In this document: one piece after another, positions 49,499-49,672 of the stretch
Layout: every line of letters starts with the position of its first letter
Numbering within the stretch: position 1 is the stretch's first letter
The notes under the pieces: model-generated
The model's input: only the letters and a program-made list of their open reading frames with translations
Told to the model about the DNA's origin: nothing
Databases searched by the model: none
From: Bacillota bacterium
GTDB lineage: Bacteria > Bacillota > Clostridia > Lachnospirales > Lachnospiraceae
Assembly (NCBI GenBank): GCA_023436225.1
Contig: JAEZKA010000053.1
Location: 1-49,672 of the forward strand
DNA: 49,672 bases
Direction of reading: 5' to 3'
Position numbers and translations under genes: made by a program

Positions 49499-49672
49499 AT
49501 GAAATATCAATTATGTAATGAATATGTACAAGCAGAATTCGATACCTTGGGTGGTGTGCTGACATCTTTAAAAATGGAAGGGATCGAATATTTATGGCAG
49601 CCTGATGAAAGATATTGGAAAGGACAGTCGCCGGTTATGTTTCCGATTTGCGGAAGTATTCGAAACGAAGAA
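49499..49672 (+). CDS. Aldose 1-epimerase (galactose mutarotase-like) family protein, start only
   Basis: The first 58 codons of a gene that runs off the window. The ATG follows AAAAGGAGATAAGT. The start MKYQLCNEYVQAEFDTLGGV and then EYLWQPDERYWKGQSPVMFP and CGSIRN match the N-terminus of aldose-1-epimerase-like (LacX/YihR-type) proteins, in particular the L-W-Q-x-D and PVMFP segments. These interconvert anomers of hexoses. It lies about 205 bp after the GH2 gene and probably handles the released sugar. Confidence 0.8.
   Translation, partial: MKYQLCNEYVQAEFDTLGGVLTSLKMEGIEYLWQPDERYWKGQSPVMFPICGSIRNEE

Overview
The window looks like chromosome of a low-GC Gram-positive anaerobe, most probably a Lachnospiraceae/Clostridia plant- or gut-polysaccharide degrader. 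The reasons are AT-rich DNA, strong AGGAGG-type ribosome binding sites, consensus sigma-A promoters, lipoprotein-anchored CUT1 sugar transporters, stacked two-component systems, PepSY and Big_2 surface proteins, and ETF-linked flavin oxidation. The species is not established. No complete tRNA, rRNA or CRISPR array is visible.

Region 1 (1-8.1 kb) is accessory DNA. It opens with what looks like the end of an IS21-type element (1-132). Next is an AT-rich STAND/NB-ARC NTPase with a HEPN-like N-terminal motif (629-3454) and a polytopic membrane protein (3572-4216), together a candidate defence module. A scrap of tyrosine integrase (around 4740-4945) and two copies of a roughly 97-bp repeat ending in a tRNA 3'-end-like sequence (4406-4502 and 7260-7355) suggest a decayed integrative element. 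Between the repeats lies a secreted Big_2/transglutaminase protein. A GNAT acetyltransferase follows.

Region 2 (8.1-31.3 kb) is metabolic and regulatory. A malic enzyme and an Ldh2-type dehydrogenase form an operon behind a consensus promoter and an attenuator-like leader hairpin. An AraC-GGDEF fusion and a PanE-like reductase follow. A LacI repressor diverges from an ABC sugar importer (binding protein and two permeases, no ATPase) that runs into a LacZ beta-galactosidase. mnmA is a housekeeping gene. Two OmpR-type two-component systems follow: one faces a propeller-plus-binding-protein lipoprotein, and the other sits upstream of a four-PepSY exported protein.

Region 3 (31.4-49.7 kb) is the most interesting part. 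An RpiR regulator and a lactate-racemase-family (LarA-like) protein diverge from a tightly packed twelve-gene operon: FGGY kinase, fucose/arabinose-isomerase-like protein, class II ketose-bisphosphate aldolase, PfkB kinase, DUF4867-like protein, FAD-linked oxidase, two-cluster Fe-S protein, EtfB, EtfA, IolB-family isomerase and a second FAD oxidoreductase. The enzymes suggest isomerisation, two phosphorylations and aldol cleavage of a sugar, plus oxidation of a hydroxy acid (or cyclitol or sugar) with electrons sent through ETF. The combination matches no textbook pathway I can name, and its substrate cannot be read from sequence. An AraC regulator, a second GH2 glycosidase and the start of an aldose-1-epimerase-like gene close the window, implying that glycosides feed this part of the chromosome.

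Several families of short palindromic intergenic repeats recur across the window.
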